Notes under the pieces: model-generated
What the model was told of the DNA's origin: nothing
Databases searched by the model: none
The model's input: only the letters and a program-made list of their open reading frames with translations
NCBI GenBank assembly: GCA_964426075.1
Contig: CAYROP010000010.1
Location: 1 to 32,513 of the forward strand
Source of the DNA: CAYQLK01 sp964426075
GTDB lineage: Bacteria > Patescibacteriota > Microgenomatia > CAYQLK01
Length of the DNA stretch: 32,513 bases
Reading direction: 5' to 3'
Part shown: piece after piece, positions 1-8,703 of the stretch
Layout: every line of letters starts with the position of its first letter
How positions within the stretch are numbered: position 1 is the stretch's first letter
Position numbers and translations under genes: made by a program

Positions 1-1402
1 TGTTTGGGAGTTTATCATTTTTGGTTGTAATAATCTCGACCACATCGTGGCTTTTTAATTTGTGATCTAGTGGTACTTGTTTATTATTAACTAAAGCACC
101 TGTGCAATTATTGCCAATAGTCGTGTGTACTGAGTAAGCAAAATCGACAGGAGTTGAACCAACCGGCAAGTCTTGAACATCACCAGCAGGAGTGAAAACA
201 AAAATTCTTTCACTAAAAAGATCAATTTTAAGGCTTTCCAAAAGCTCTTCGTTTGATTTGACATCGTTTTGCCAAGAAGAAAGTCTACGCATAATTTCTA
301 CTTTTCTCTCATCTGCAACAAAACCTTTATCTATTTCCTGACTTGATGAATGGTGTTTTTTTTCAGAATAATGCCAATGAGACGCAACACCATGTTCAGC
401 TTCTTCGTGCATAAATTCGTCACGAATTTGTACTTCAATAATATTTCCACCTGGACCAAAAATTGCAGTATGGATTGATTGATATCCATTATTTTTTGGA
501 TTAGCTACATAATCTTTTAAATATCCAGGTAACGGCCTGTATGCTTTATGTACAAGACCAAGAGCCTTATAACAGTTTTCGACATCTTTAACTATTATTC
601 TCATTGCTAAAAGATCATATATTTTGGTGATATCTCCTGATATTTCTGTTCGATTTAGCTTGCGATAGAGTGAGTAAATGTGTTTTTTTCTTGATTGGAT
701 TTTGAAATTGATTTTTTGATTTGTTAGAATCTCTGAAATTTTTTGTTCTGCTTCAGCTAGTGATTTGTCTAATTTTTCAAAACCTTTGGTAGCGATTTCA
801 AGTGTCTCTTTATATTTGTCTGGGTATAAATATGGAAAACTAAGGTCTTCTAATAAACCTTTCATTTCTCCAATCCCTAATCTTTCGGCAAGTGGTGCGA
901 AAACTTCCAATGTTTCTCTGGCAATCCTTTCTTGTTTGTGAGGAGGTAAAAATTCTAGCGTCTGCATATTATGAGTTCTATCTGCGAGTCTAATAATGGC
1001 TACTCTAATATCATTTGATGCGGCAAGGAACATTTTACGAAGATTTTCGACAAATTCTTCTTTATCAGAAGTTAATCGAATTGATTTTAGATTAGTTACC
1101 CCTTCAACTAATTCGTTAACTTTGGTGCCAAATTCTTTTTCCAAATCTTTAGATGTAACTGCAGTATCTTCTAGTGTATCGTGAAGAAGGGCTGCTGCAA
1201 TAGCAATAGTGTCATACATATTAAAATCGATTAAAATTGAAGCAACATTAAGCGGATGAACAATATATGGATCACCAGACGCACGCTTCTGAGTATCGTG
1301 AGCTAAATTAGCGTAAGCGTAAGCCTTCTTAATAAAACCTGTATCTACATCAGGTGCAACTTTTTTAAATTTTTGTTCGAGCTCGTTGTATGTTTTTATC
1401 AC
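1..1402 (-). CDS. rel: RelA/SpoT-family (p)ppGpp synthetase/hydrolase, 3' end cut by window
   Basis: Bifunctional alarmone enzyme of the stringent response; 467 residues are visible and the C-terminus lies beyond base 1. The N-terminal hydrolase HD domain is intact, with H49 in VHPLNVA and the HDTLED motif at H74-D75. The synthetase domain follows, with YDLLAMR, PKNNGYQSIHT and EVQIRDEFMHEEAEHG. A TGS domain starts near DLPVGSTPVDFAY at the window edge, so this is a long Rel and not a small alarmone synthetase. I chose the GTG at 1400-1402 because no other in-frame start precedes the conserved HD region (the next ATG is residue 62). That start overlaps the 3' end of recJ by 38 nt with no clear Shine-Dalgarno, suggesting translational coupling to recJ. 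Whether the ACT/RRM regulatory tail exists cannot be seen. Confidence 0.93.
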   Translation of the reverse strand, partial: MIKTYNELEQKFKKVAPDVDTGFIKKAYAYANLAHDTQKRASGDPYIVHPLNVASILIDFNMYDTIAIAAALLHDTLEDTAVTSKDLEKEFGTKVNELVEGVTNLKSIRLTSDKEEFVENLRKMFLAASNDIRVAIIRLADRTHNMQTLEFLPPHKQERIARETLEVFAPLAERLGIGEMKGLLEDLSFPYLYPDKYKETLEIATKGFEKLDKSLAEAEQKISEILTNQKINFKIQSRKKHIYSLYRKLNRTEISGDITKIYDLLAMRIIVKDVENCYKALGLVHKAYRPLPGYLKDYVANPKNNGYQSIHTAIFGPGGNIIEVQIRDEFMHEEAEHGVASHWHYSEKKHHSSSQEIDKGFVADERKVEIMRRLSSWQNDVKSNEELLESLKIDLFSERIFVFTPAGDVQDLPVGSTPVDFAYSVHTTIGNNCTGALVNNKQVPLDHKLKSHDVVEIITTKNDKLPN

Positions 1403-3035
1403 CTGTTTTAGCTAGATCAATTAATACTAACTGCAAACTACTTCTTCCATTAAATTCGTTGAGGTTTAGAGTGAATATTATATCAATATAGTCACCATAC
1501 CTAATTGAAGAACTTTTTTCTGCTAGACGAAACCCAATACAAGAAATATTTTCTAAATCAATTTTAATGTGCGACTGATCGGAACCGACTTTTGAAATCT
1601 TCTTAACTAACTGATTCTTTAATAAAAAAATCGGTTCATTATTACTGTTTCCAAATGGGCGAAGTTTTTGAATCTGATTATATAAATCCAAATTAACATG
1701 GTGTGACAAAAGTTCTGTTTCAACAAGAACCTCTTTATAAAATTTTTGATTGAGGTATTTTTTTTCAAAATGTTCATTGATTGATTTTTTAAGCTTTCCA
1801 ATGTTCTCAGTTTTGACAGTAAATCCTGCTGCCATGGTGTGTCCACCAACATCTTCAAGTAAATCTTGTGACGATGAACGAAGTAAGTCTGTAATATCGA
1901 CCCCCGCCACTGAACGCGCAGAACCTTTAGAAAAAAGTTTACCTTTGGAAATTATTATCGTTGGTTTATTAAATTTGTCATTAATCCTTCCAGCTATTAA
2001 ACCAATAATGCCTTCATGCCAATTTGGAGAATCTAAAATAATAATTTTTTTATTTTCATCAACTAGTTTAAAAGCGTCAGTTACTCCGGTCGTTGTGAGA
2101 TTTTGTCTTCTGATATTTGTTTCTTCTAAAATTTTCGATAAATCCCTGGCTTTTTGAGGACTGTTTGTACAATAAAGCCTTAATGATTGTATTGCGTTAT
2201 CAAGTCTTCCCATTGCATTAATTCTTGGAGCAATAATATGACCCAAGTGATACTCATCTATTTTGGACCTATTGATCGAAGAAACGCTAAACAATTCGAC
2301 AAGGCCTGGTCTTTTGGTTGCTTTGAGATATTCGAGTCCATGTTTAACTATCGCACGATTATGGGAGACAAGAGGCATTTGATCAGCAATTGTTGCAATT
2401 GAAGCAATTGCAAGCTTTTCATAAATATTTTCTAGTGGTAAATTAAAATATTTATGTAACTCGTAGGACAACTTCCAAGAAACGGCTGCACCACAAATTA
2501 ACGTTGTGTGAATAAGAGAGTATGGCTTGGGAGATTTATCTGGAATAATATGATGGTCGGTTAAGATAACATCGATTCCTAAAGATTTGGCATATTCGAT
2601 TTCCTCAACTGCAGTTACTCCGTGATCAACAGAAATAATCAAACTAACCCCAGTGTCTGAAACCGACTTTATCCCTGCCTTTGAAAAACCATAACCTTCT
2701 CTAATCCTATCGGGTATATATGGCATTACGTCAGCCCCAAGACTTTTAAGTGTCTCCCAAAGAATTGCAGCCGCAGAAATTCCATCAGCGTCATAGTCTG
2801 AATAAACTGAAATTTTTTCTTTATTTTTTATAGCTTTTTCGATTCTCAAAATGGTTTTTTCCATATCAGAAAAAACCATTTCAGTAACTCCACTTAAACT
2901 AGGAGTGAGAAAATTATTTATGTCTTCATCGGTTGTTATATTTCTGTTTTGAAGCAAAATATCAAACAATTCAGGAATTGTAAGATTCAGTGGCGACTTT
3001 TTTGTTTGAACTTTCCAAATAGTATCTTGAAGCAT
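1365..3035 (-). CDS. recJ: Single-stranded-DNA-specific exonuclease RecJ
   Basis: 5'-3' single-strand DNA exonuclease of the RecF recombination pathway and of mismatch and base excision repair. The DHH phosphoesterase core is complete: SDYDADG at 79-85, SVDHG at 135-139 and the DHH signature at 160-162, all metal ligands. The DHHA1 domain has HEGIIGLIAGRI (340-351), GSARSVAGVDI (371-381) and GGHTMAAGF (397-405). A shortened OB-like C-terminal part follows. At 556 residues it is close to the usual bacterial size. The start ATG at 3035 is divergent from the CCA-adding enzyme across a 68-base gap with no convincing Shine-Dalgarno. Its stop lies inside the rel coding sequence, so the two are probably one transcript. 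It cooperates functionally with recA, located at the other end of the window. Confidence 0.95.
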   Translation of the reverse strand: MLQDTIWKVQTKKSPLNLTIPELFDILLQNRNITTDEDINNFLTPSLSGVTEMVFSDMEKTILRIEKAIKNKEKISVYSDYDADGISAAAILWETLKSLGADVMPYIPDRIREGYGFSKAGIKSVSDTGVSLIISVDHGVTAVEEIEYAKSLGIDVILTDHHIIPDKSPKPYSLIHTTLICGAAVSWKLSYELHKYFNLPLENIYEKLAIASIATIADQMPLVSHNRAIVKHGLEYLKATKRPGLVELFSVSSINRSKIDEYHLGHIIAPRINAMGRLDNAIQSLRLYCTNSPQKARDLSKILEETNIRRQNLTTTGVTDAFKLVDENKKIIILDSPNWHEGIIGLIAGRINDKFNKPTIIISKGKLFSKGSARSVAGVDITDLLRSSSQDLLEDVGGHTMAAGFTVKTENIGKLKKSINEHFEKKYLNQKFYKEVLVETELLSHHVNLDLYNQIQKLRPFGNSNNEPIFLLKNQLVKKISKVGSDQSHIKIDLENISCIGFRLAEKSSSIRYGDYIDIIFTLNLNEFNGRSSLQLVLIDLAKTGDKNIQRARTKI

Positions 3036-3082
3036 ATTAAAAATAGTTTGATTATTTAAGCTAAAATAGACAGAATTAACAA

Positions 3083-3088
3083 TATACT
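3083..3088 (+). promoter_or_regulatory. Possible -10 box of the CCA-adding enzyme gene
   Basis: TATACT lies 15 bases before the ATG at 3104 in the 68-base divergent gap. No good -35 hexamer is found 16 to 18 bases upstream. A start of transcription about 7 bases downstream would leave a leader shorter than 10 nt. Confidence 0.35.
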
Positions 3089-3103
3089 CTTTTTGATATC
3101 AAT

Positions 3104-4468
3104 ATGAATTTTAACGATATTCCTACGGAAGTGATTTCAATCCTAGATGTTTTTGAAAAAAATAAATATGAAATTGCAATTGTTGGCGGAGCAGTAAGGA
3201 ATTTAGCTATCGACCACAAAGTAAAAGACTGGGATTTTGCGACAAATGCCACTCCAGAGCAAATTTTGGAGATGTTTGACGGATTTTACGACAACATATT
3301 TGGAACAGTAAGAGTAAAAATTAATGATATTTTTTTTGAAGTTACAACATATAGAAGTGAGTTAGGATTTTCTGATAGCAGAAGGCCAGACAAGGTTGTA
3401 TGGGGTAAATCATTGATTGACGATTTGTCGAGAAGAGATTTTACAGTCAATGCAATGGCAGTTGTTAGAAAAAACAATAAATTCGAGCTGATTGATCCGT
3501 TTAGTGGTATGAGTGATTTGGAAAATAAAATTGTTCGTTCAGTAGGGAATCCAAATGATAGATTTGTCGAAGATGGGTTAAGAATTATTAGAGCAATTAG
3601 GTTTGCAATCCAATTAAACTTCAAGATTGAAGAGAAAACCTTTAGTGCACTCACAGAACAAAGAACAATTTTGTTAAAAATTGCAAACGAGAGAATCAGG
3701 GACGAGTTTTTGAAAATAACCTCAAGTTGTGATTCTTATGATCATTTTATGCTTTTATGGGATTCCAAAGTAATAGAAATTATTCTTCCAGAATTAGCAA
3801 AATGTTTTGGGGTAGAGCAAAAAAGCCCAAACAGACACCATAGTTTTGATGTATGGAAACACAATGTAATGTCTATGATAATGTGTCCGTCAGACGACAG
3901 TATAGTAAAATTTTCGGCACTTATCCACGACATAGGCAAACCACTGGTGGCAGATATTACTGAAGAAGGTGTAAGAACTTTTTATAATCACGATATTGTT
4001 GGAGGTCAAATAGCAAAACAAATTTGCGCAAGATGGAATATGTCAAAAAATGATTCGTCCAGAATATATAAATTAGTTAGATGGCATTTGTTTTCGGTTA
4101 ATGAGTTTCAAACAGATAAAGCTATTCGAAGATTTATAAGAAATATTGGTGAGGAAAATATTCAAGATATTATTGATGTTAGAATAGGAGATCGATTGGG
4201 TAGCGGTTCAACTAGAGAAAGCTGGCGGTTGAAAAAGTTTCGCGAAAGACTAGTTGAGGTAAATAAAACCAACTTTGAAATTAAAGATCTTAAAGTAAAT
4301 GGTGTTGATGTGATGGAGATTTTTGATATTAAACCAGGTCCTGATATAAGAAAGGTCTTGGAGCATGTTTTTGAAAAGGTTGATTCTGAAGAATTAATAA
4401 ATGAAAGAGATCTGCTTGTTGATTATCTCAATAATCTAAGAGCGTCTAATTTTTTGAAACAAAATTAA
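3104..4468 (+). CDS. cca: CCA tRNA nucleotidyltransferase with HD domain
   Basis: Adds or repairs the 3' CCA of tRNAs. The class II poly(A) polymerase-like head shows GGAVRN at 28-33 and the catalytic D42-W-D44 (KDWDFATNA). RRDFTVNAMA (110-119) and the DRFVEDGLRIIRAIRFA region (152-168) form the nucleotide-selecting neck. A C-terminal HD domain carries H275-D276 in LIHDIGKP, as in many bacterial CCA enzymes with phosphohydrolase activity. The 454-residue length is normal. The gene is divergent from recJ and convergent with secF, overlapping its end by 33 bases. The tRNA-Pro in this window has no genomically encoded CCA, which makes the enzyme necessary. I cannot tell from sequence alone whether it adds CC, A or the whole triplet. 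Confidence 0.93.
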   Translation: MNFNDIPTEVISILDVFEKNKYEIAIVGGAVRNLAIDHKVKDWDFATNATPEQILEMFDGFYDNIFGTVRVKINDIFFEVTTYRSELGFSDSRRPDKVVWGKSLIDDLSRRDFTVNAMAVVRKNNKFELIDPFSGMSDLENKIVRSVGNPNDRFVEDGLRIIRAIRFAIQLNFKIEEKTFSALTEQRTILLKIANERIRDEFLKITSSCDSYDHFMLLWDSKVIEIILPELAKCFGVEQKSPNRHHSFDVWKHNVMSMIMCPSDDSIVKFSALIHDIGKPLVADITEEGVRTFYNHDIVGGQIAKQICARWNMSKNDSSRIYKLVRWHLFSVNEFQTDKAIRRFIRNIGEENIQDIIDVRIGDRLGSGSTRESWRLKKFRERLVEVNKTNFEIKDLKVNGVDVMEIFDIKPGPDIRKVLEHVFEKVDSEELINERDLLVDYLNNLRASNFLKQN

Positions 4469-5317
4469 TATTGGTGTTGCAACAAAAATTGACGAGTATG
4501 TTCCACAAATTACTCCAATTAACAGTGTAACAACGAACCACCTAATTGATTCCCCACCAAATATTGTCAGTGCTACTAACACAAAAATAACCGTTAAAGA
4601 TGTATTAAGTGATCTTACAATTGTTTGTAAAACAGAATTGTCTAAATTTCTAATAAAGTTTTTCTCAGGATGCCGAATTAAATTTTCTCTTGCCCTGTCA
4701 AAAGTAACAATAGTGTCGTGAACGGAAAAACCAAAAATTGTAAGGATTGCTGTAATAAATAATGTATCAACTTCTGCACCAAAATATTTACCTAACACAG
4801 CATAGATACCAATAGTAATTACAACATCATGAAATAGTGCTAAAACTGCAGAAAGACCAAAAGCTAATGGGGTAGTAGGTTTGGGGACTTTTCGAAAAGC
4901 CCAGGTAATATAAATAATAATTGCTAAAAGTGCTAACCCCATAGAAACGAATGCCTGCTTGGTTATCTCTTCAGATACACTTGGTCCAATGATTTCTAGA
5001 TTAAGCTCTTTGGGCTTGAACGACTCTAGCTCTTTATTAAGATTTTTGAGATTTTCAGCCGTGGTTGGTTTAAAACGAATTTGGTAGGATTTTTCTCCGC
5101 TCTTTTGAATGCTTACTAATTCATTTTGTGTTTTTGTTGCTGAATCTTCAATAATTTTTCTATCTGGTAGATTTTCAAACTCAAGCTCATACTTGGTACC
5201 TCCAGTGAAATCGATACCCAATTTAAGCCTAAAAACTACTATCGATATAATCGATGCAATAAAAATTATTATTGAAATTATAAAAAATATATTTCTGACT
5301 TTGTCGAAACGATTCAT
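4436..5317 (-). CDS. secF: Protein translocase subunit SecF
   Basis: Membrane partner of SecD that uses the proton gradient to complete protein translocation through SecYEG on the outer face of the membrane. The first membrane helix is at about residues 9-29, followed by the family motif GIDFTGG (34-40) and a periplasmic-type loop. Five more helices follow from about residue 122. FGFSVHDTIVTFDRARENL (195-213) is the conserved SecF helix 4 region with D201 and D207. At 293 residues it is an ordinary SecF. It is the last gene of the secD group, 3 bases after the small charged gene, and its 3' end overlaps the convergent cca gene. Unlike most bacteria, secD and secF are not adjacent: two other genes separate them. 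Confidence 0.94.
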   Translation of the reverse strand: MNRFDKVRNIFFIISIIIFIASIISIVVFRLKLGIDFTGGTKYELEFENLPDRKIIEDSATKTQNELVSIQKSGEKSYQIRFKPTTAENLKNLNKELESFKPKELNLEIIGPSVSEEITKQAFVSMGLALLAIIIYITWAFRKVPKPTTPLAFGLSAVLALFHDVVITIGIYAVLGKYFGAEVDTLFITAILTIFGFSVHDTIVTFDRARENLIRHPEKNFIRNLDNSVLQTIVRSLNTSLTVIFVLVALTIFGGESIRWFVVTLLIGVICGTYSSIFVATPILILFQKIRRS

Positions 5318-5320
5318 AAA

Positions 5321-5626
5321 TTATTTTGCTGATAATACATCTTCCAATATTTCATCTTCAATCTTATTGGTAATCTCTTCCAATTTGATTTCAAACTTGG
5401 CGACTCTTGAGTTGAGAAAGTTTTTTGTTTTTTTATCATCGCCGTCTGAAATTAAAAGTAAAAGTTTCTTTTTGTCCTCTTCAGGGAGCAATTGAAGTAA
5501 ATTATCGAGCAGTTTGGTTTGGTAGAGGTTGGCAATAAGAGGCCAAACCTTGTCTAACTGACTGTCATTTAGATCATCGAGTTTTAATTTTTTTAGCAAT
5601 GATTTTTTCTTTACACTAATTAACAT
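5321..5626 (-). CDS. Small charged helical protein between secD and secF (unknown function)
   Basis: A 101-residue soluble protein that I do not recognise with confidence. It is rich in Lys, Leu, Asp and Glu, has no membrane segment or signal peptide, and looks almost fully helical. Residues 15-60 contain an amphipathic stretch with LNDSQLDKVWPLIANLY and LLPEEDKKKLLLL, a pattern seen in short unnamed helical proteins of candidate-phyla bacteria. It starts 10 bases after the DPBB-like gene and ends 3 bases before secF, so it is almost surely co-translated with the Sec genes. A role as a cytosolic accessory of export or membrane-protein assembly is only a guess from position. Confidence 0.7.
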   Translation of the reverse strand: MLISVKKKSLLKKLKLDDLNDSQLDKVWPLIANLYQTKLLDNLLQLLPEEDKKKLLLLISDGDDKKTKNFLNSRVAKFEIKLEEITNKIEDEILEDVLSAK

Positions 5627-5636
5627 AGCTTAGTTT

Positions 5637-6614
5637 TTAATAATTTATATTAACAGGTCCAAGAGGAATTTTATTCTCTGGATCATCCACAAAAAATAAC
5701 AAGATTTCTCCCTTGGCCGGCTTGTCCCAAGCCCTCATGTATTGCATTATCTCTGGCGACCCTCCATAGGCCTTGCCAACCCATTCAGCAGGACCTGCAT
5801 CACCAATGACGCCAACCACCGCCTTACCATTTACAGGATTAAGTGCAACAACTTTACGATGCTTGAACCATTTATATGCTTCTTTAACATTACCTTTCCA
5901 GTTTGGTGATAGAAATGTTTGGACAGCAAAATAATATTTTTCTTTTTCGATTAAATCCGGAGTTAAAGCTTGTTTGGTAGGGGCAAAATATCCCCACGCG
6001 CTGCGACCTGGAGTCATTCCAGACTTGGCATATTTAGCGAAGTCGTCTGGATTTTGTAACTGATCAGAGACTGTATCGCCTGGATATCGTGGCATATGCT
6101 GTTCTCCACCAATTTTTCCAAAACTTTTATTTAATCTAAAACCTTCAAGCTCTGGGGTTGCCTTAGTACCTGTGATTTGTGATACGAAACCAGAAAGCTC
6201 TTGTGCTTGTTCGTTTGAAACGTTTGGACCTGCCTGTAAGGATTGTTGAATGCTGGATAGTAATTGAGCATTACTAACTACTGGTGTTTCTTTCGTTTGG
6301 GTTTGTGTAATTTGAGTCGATGGATAATTTTGAATTGCACTAGCGGTGGACGGGACGGCTGGCAACATTGATGACGTCAGCATTGCTGCTGATAAAACCG
6401 GAACAGTCACGAAGTGAACTAGTTTTGGAAATAAATTTTCTACTGGAATACCAACGCTTGCAGCCCAACTCAATACCGCTTGGTGTTTTTCGGTTAATGC
6501 GCTTAGTGCTTTTTGTTGACTTGTTTCTAAAACATTAAAAAGTTTTTCAAAAAAATCAGGCGCCATTTCGGCATTTGTGATTTTTGGTGAGTGATTTTCG
6601 GCAGAATTTTCCAT
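5637..6614 (-). CDS. Membrane-anchored protein with a putative double-psi beta-barrel (DPBB-like) C-terminus
   Basis: A 325-residue protein. Residues 1-60 are a cytosolic helical part, 66-83 form the one clear hydrophobic segment (VHFVTVPVLSAAMLTSSML), and 90-150 form a Ser/Thr/Gln-rich linker. The C-terminal 180 residues are a globular extracytoplasmic domain. Its last 80 residues, from VVALNPVNGKAVVGVIGDAGPAEWVG (255-280) on, resemble the RlpA/expansin double-psi barrel, where an N-G-K-x-V-V strand is followed by D-x-G-P. That points to cell-wall glycan or peptide binding, but I cannot confirm a catalytic residue. It starts 2 bases after secD and sits inside the Sec operon. Similarity is judged by eye. 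Confidence 0.65.
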   Translation of the reverse strand: MENSAENHSPKITNAEMAPDFFEKLFNVLETSQQKALSALTEKHQAVLSWAASVGIPVENLFPKLVHFVTVPVLSAAMLTSSMLPAVPSTASAIQNYPSTQITQTQTKETPVVSNAQLLSSIQQSLQAGPNVSNEQAQELSGFVSQITGTKATPELEGFRLNKSFGKIGGEQHMPRYPGDTVSDQLQNPDDFAKYAKSGMTPGRSAWGYFAPTKQALTPDLIEKEKYYFAVQTFLSPNWKGNVKEAYKWFKHRKVVALNPVNGKAVVGVIGDAGPAEWVGKAYGGSPEIMQYMRAWDKPAKGEILLFFVDDPENKIPLGPVNINY

Positions 6615-6616
6615 AT

Positions 6617-8023
6617 TTATTTGTAAAAAATCTTGAGTAGTCTTCGGCTAAAAGTTATAGCTGAAAACATAGATATTAGTACACCAATGGCAAGTGTGAT
6701 TGCAAAACCTTTAACTATTGAAGATCCAAAATAAAATAAGATTGCGGCTGTAATTAACGACGAAACATTCGAGTCGCGAATCGAACTCCAAGCCCGATCG
6801 AACCCAAGATTAATTGCAACTCTTGTATCTCTACCTCTTTTTTTCTCTTCTTTAATTCGCTCGAATATTAAAATATTAGCGTCGACTGCCATACCAATTG
6901 ATAAAACAAAACCTGCTATACCTGCAAGTGTTAAGGTGACAGGGACAAACTTGAAGATTGCAAATGTTAGTAGAGTGTAAAAAATCAGAGCTACGGATGC
7001 CACTACCCCTAACCATCTGTAATAAATAATCATAAAAATAATGACAGAAATTAGCCCAACAATAGTTGCAACTAAGCTTTTTTGCAAAGATTCGCTCCCC
7101 AGGCTTGGACCGACATTTGTTTGCTTAATTACTTCAATTGGTGCAGGCAATGCACCACCGTTTAGTAGATTGGCTAAATTCTTCGCACCCTGTGCATCAA
7201 AATCACCACTGATTTGAGCTGTACCACCTGAAATTTTTTGTTGTACGGTCGGTTGGGTAATTAATTGCTCATCAAGAAATACGGCAATTGGTTGACCAAT
7301 ATTGCGTGAGGTAATATCTTCAAATTTTTTTCCTCCCTCACTAGTAAACTCAAGTGTGATTACATAACTACCAGACGATGAAATACTATTTGATGTTCCA
7401 GACGCTGGTGTCGCGGTTGCTCGCTTAAGATCATTTCCCGTTAGTTCTGTATCTTGATATATTTCTTCTTCTTTGGTTAGGGAAGCAGACGCACTAGCAT
7501 CGCGAGCTTTTTCAGTTAATTCTTTGTATTTAAGTTGAGCGGTAGTGCCAATTAGGTTTAAAGCTTGGTTAACATCGCTAACACCAGCTAACTGAACGTT
7601 AATTCGATAATCTTCACCAACTTTGGAAGTTTGAATAACTGGTTCAGATACACCTAATCCATTTACGCGCCTTTCTATTATATCTCTGGCTGATTGCAAA
7701 GCCGCATCTCTATCAGTAGATGGAATACTATCCATTTTGAGCCTCAAAGTAATATCCGCCCCTCCCTGCAAATCTAGACCCAACTTGGGTTCAAGGTCGC
7801 GCTCAAAGTTAATTCCAAGTTTATTTAAATTAATTGTGGGGTGAACAACAAAAACGTCAATATCTTTGTTAAAAATATTAAATTTTACTGGTGTACGAGG
7901 AATATCAATCGCAACTACTAAAAGAAAGAATCCAAGTAAAAATAAAACGCCAGTGTGTCTAAAAATTAACTTAAGCGGTAAAAACAGAACCCTTCTTGGT
8001 TTTGAACCTTTGCGAAACAACAT
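6617..8023 (-). CDS. secD: Protein translocase subunit SecD
   Basis: RND-type translocation motor subunit. The first membrane helix is at about 24-42. LGLDLQGG at 81-88 is the SecD signature, followed by the P1 head domain (residues about 90-290, with RDIIERRVNGLGVSEPVIQ). The C-terminal five-helix bundle contains GIAGFVLSIGMAVDANILIFERIKEE, the conserved helix 4 with its proton-relay aspartate. At 468 residues it is slightly compact. It follows the winged-helix gene by 6 bases and precedes the DPBB-like gene by 2, so it shares one transcript with secF further downstream. A Ser/Ala/Thr-rich low-complexity insert (about residues 175-215) lies inside the head domain. Confidence 0.95.
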   Translation of the reverse strand: MLFRKGSKPRRVLFLPLKLIFRHTGVLFLLGFFLLVVAIDIPRTPVKFNIFNKDIDVFVVHPTINLNKLGINFERDLEPKLGLDLQGGADITLRLKMDSIPSTDRDAALQSARDIIERRVNGLGVSEPVIQTSKVGEDYRINVQLAGVSDVNQALNLIGTTAQLKYKELTEKARDASASASLTKEEEIYQDTELTGNDLKRATATPASGTSNSISSSGSYVITLEFTSEGGKKFEDITSRNIGQPIAVFLDEQLITQPTVQQKISGGTAQISGDFDAQGAKNLANLLNGGALPAPIEVIKQTNVGPSLGSESLQKSLVATIVGLISVIIFMIIYYRWLGVVASVALIFYTLLTFAIFKFVPVTLTLAGIAGFVLSIGMAVDANILIFERIKEEKKRGRDTRVAINLGFDRAWSSIRDSNVSSLITAAILFYFGSSIVKGFAITLAIGVLISMFSAITFSRRLLKIFYK

Positions 8024-8029
8024 ATATCT

Positions 8030-8626
8030 CTAGGATACAACAGCGGCCTTGGCTCGCAAAAGATCTTCTTCATCCCCTATTAACATGATCCTAGGAGATC
8101 TTAATACTTCTTCAATGAACGGATCAGTTCTATTTTTTCTGAAAACAAATTCTTCCTCGGTCATTGGTGTAAAATTAATTTCACGATCTATTCTAATTTC
8201 TTCATCACGAACGATCTTAGCTAAATCCGTTAAAGCAACATCTCCAATCACAAGCAAATCAATTTTGTCTGGATTGTATGGCTTACCTTTTGCGAATGAT
8301 AAAGAAAGCGTCGCAAATTTTATTTTACCGAGTTTGGATTTGTTTTTAACAATTTTTCCTCCCAATCCTGAAGTTTTGTAAACCATTGAAAGTAAATCCT
8401 GATACAAAATATTATCTGATCTAAAAAAATAAACAAGCCGATTTGCTCGTCGTTCTGAGGTTAAGAAGCCTGATTCTTCAAGGTGTGATAATTCCCTTCT
8501 AACCGCATTAATCTCTTCACTGGTTCTTCTCGTGATTTCGCGAACATGAAATACTTCATTAGGATTGGTTAGTAATAGTTCAAGTATTTTTACTCTAACT
8601 TTAGAAACAATGAGATATTTAAGCAT
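8030..8626 (-). CDS. Winged-helix (ArsR-like) protein with a degenerate nucleotidyltransferase-like C-terminus
   Basis: A 198-residue protein. Residues 1-70 form a winged helix-turn-helix: KVRVKILELLL, then FHVREITRRTSEEINAVRRELSHLEESGFL, then a wing with RRANRLVYFF. Residues 105-198 resemble a minimal nucleotidyltransferase of the MNT type, with DKIDLLVIGDV where the family carries its G-S-x-D-x-D motif. The usual catalytic G-S is not visible, so activity is doubtful. The ending SPRIMLIGDEEDL is typical of such HTH-NTase fusions, which I recognise from many candidate-phyla genomes. It lies directly before secD (6 bases) and probably heads that operon, so autoregulation of the sec genes is possible but not shown. 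Confidence 0.75.
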   Translation of the reverse strand: MLKYLIVSKVRVKILELLLTNPNEVFHVREITRRTSEEINAVRRELSHLEESGFLTSERRANRLVYFFRSDNILYQDLLSMVYKTSGLGGKIVKNKSKLGKIKFATLSLSFAKGKPYNPDKIDLLVIGDVALTDLAKIVRDEEIRIDREINFTPMTEEEFVFRKNRTDPFIEEVLRSPRIMLIGDEEDLLRAKAAVVS

Positions 8627-8703
8627 CTTAATGTAGATAAGCGAAATTGTACAACTATTTTACCCTAAATTATAATTGGATTAAACATTGAAGTACTTGT
8701 AAC

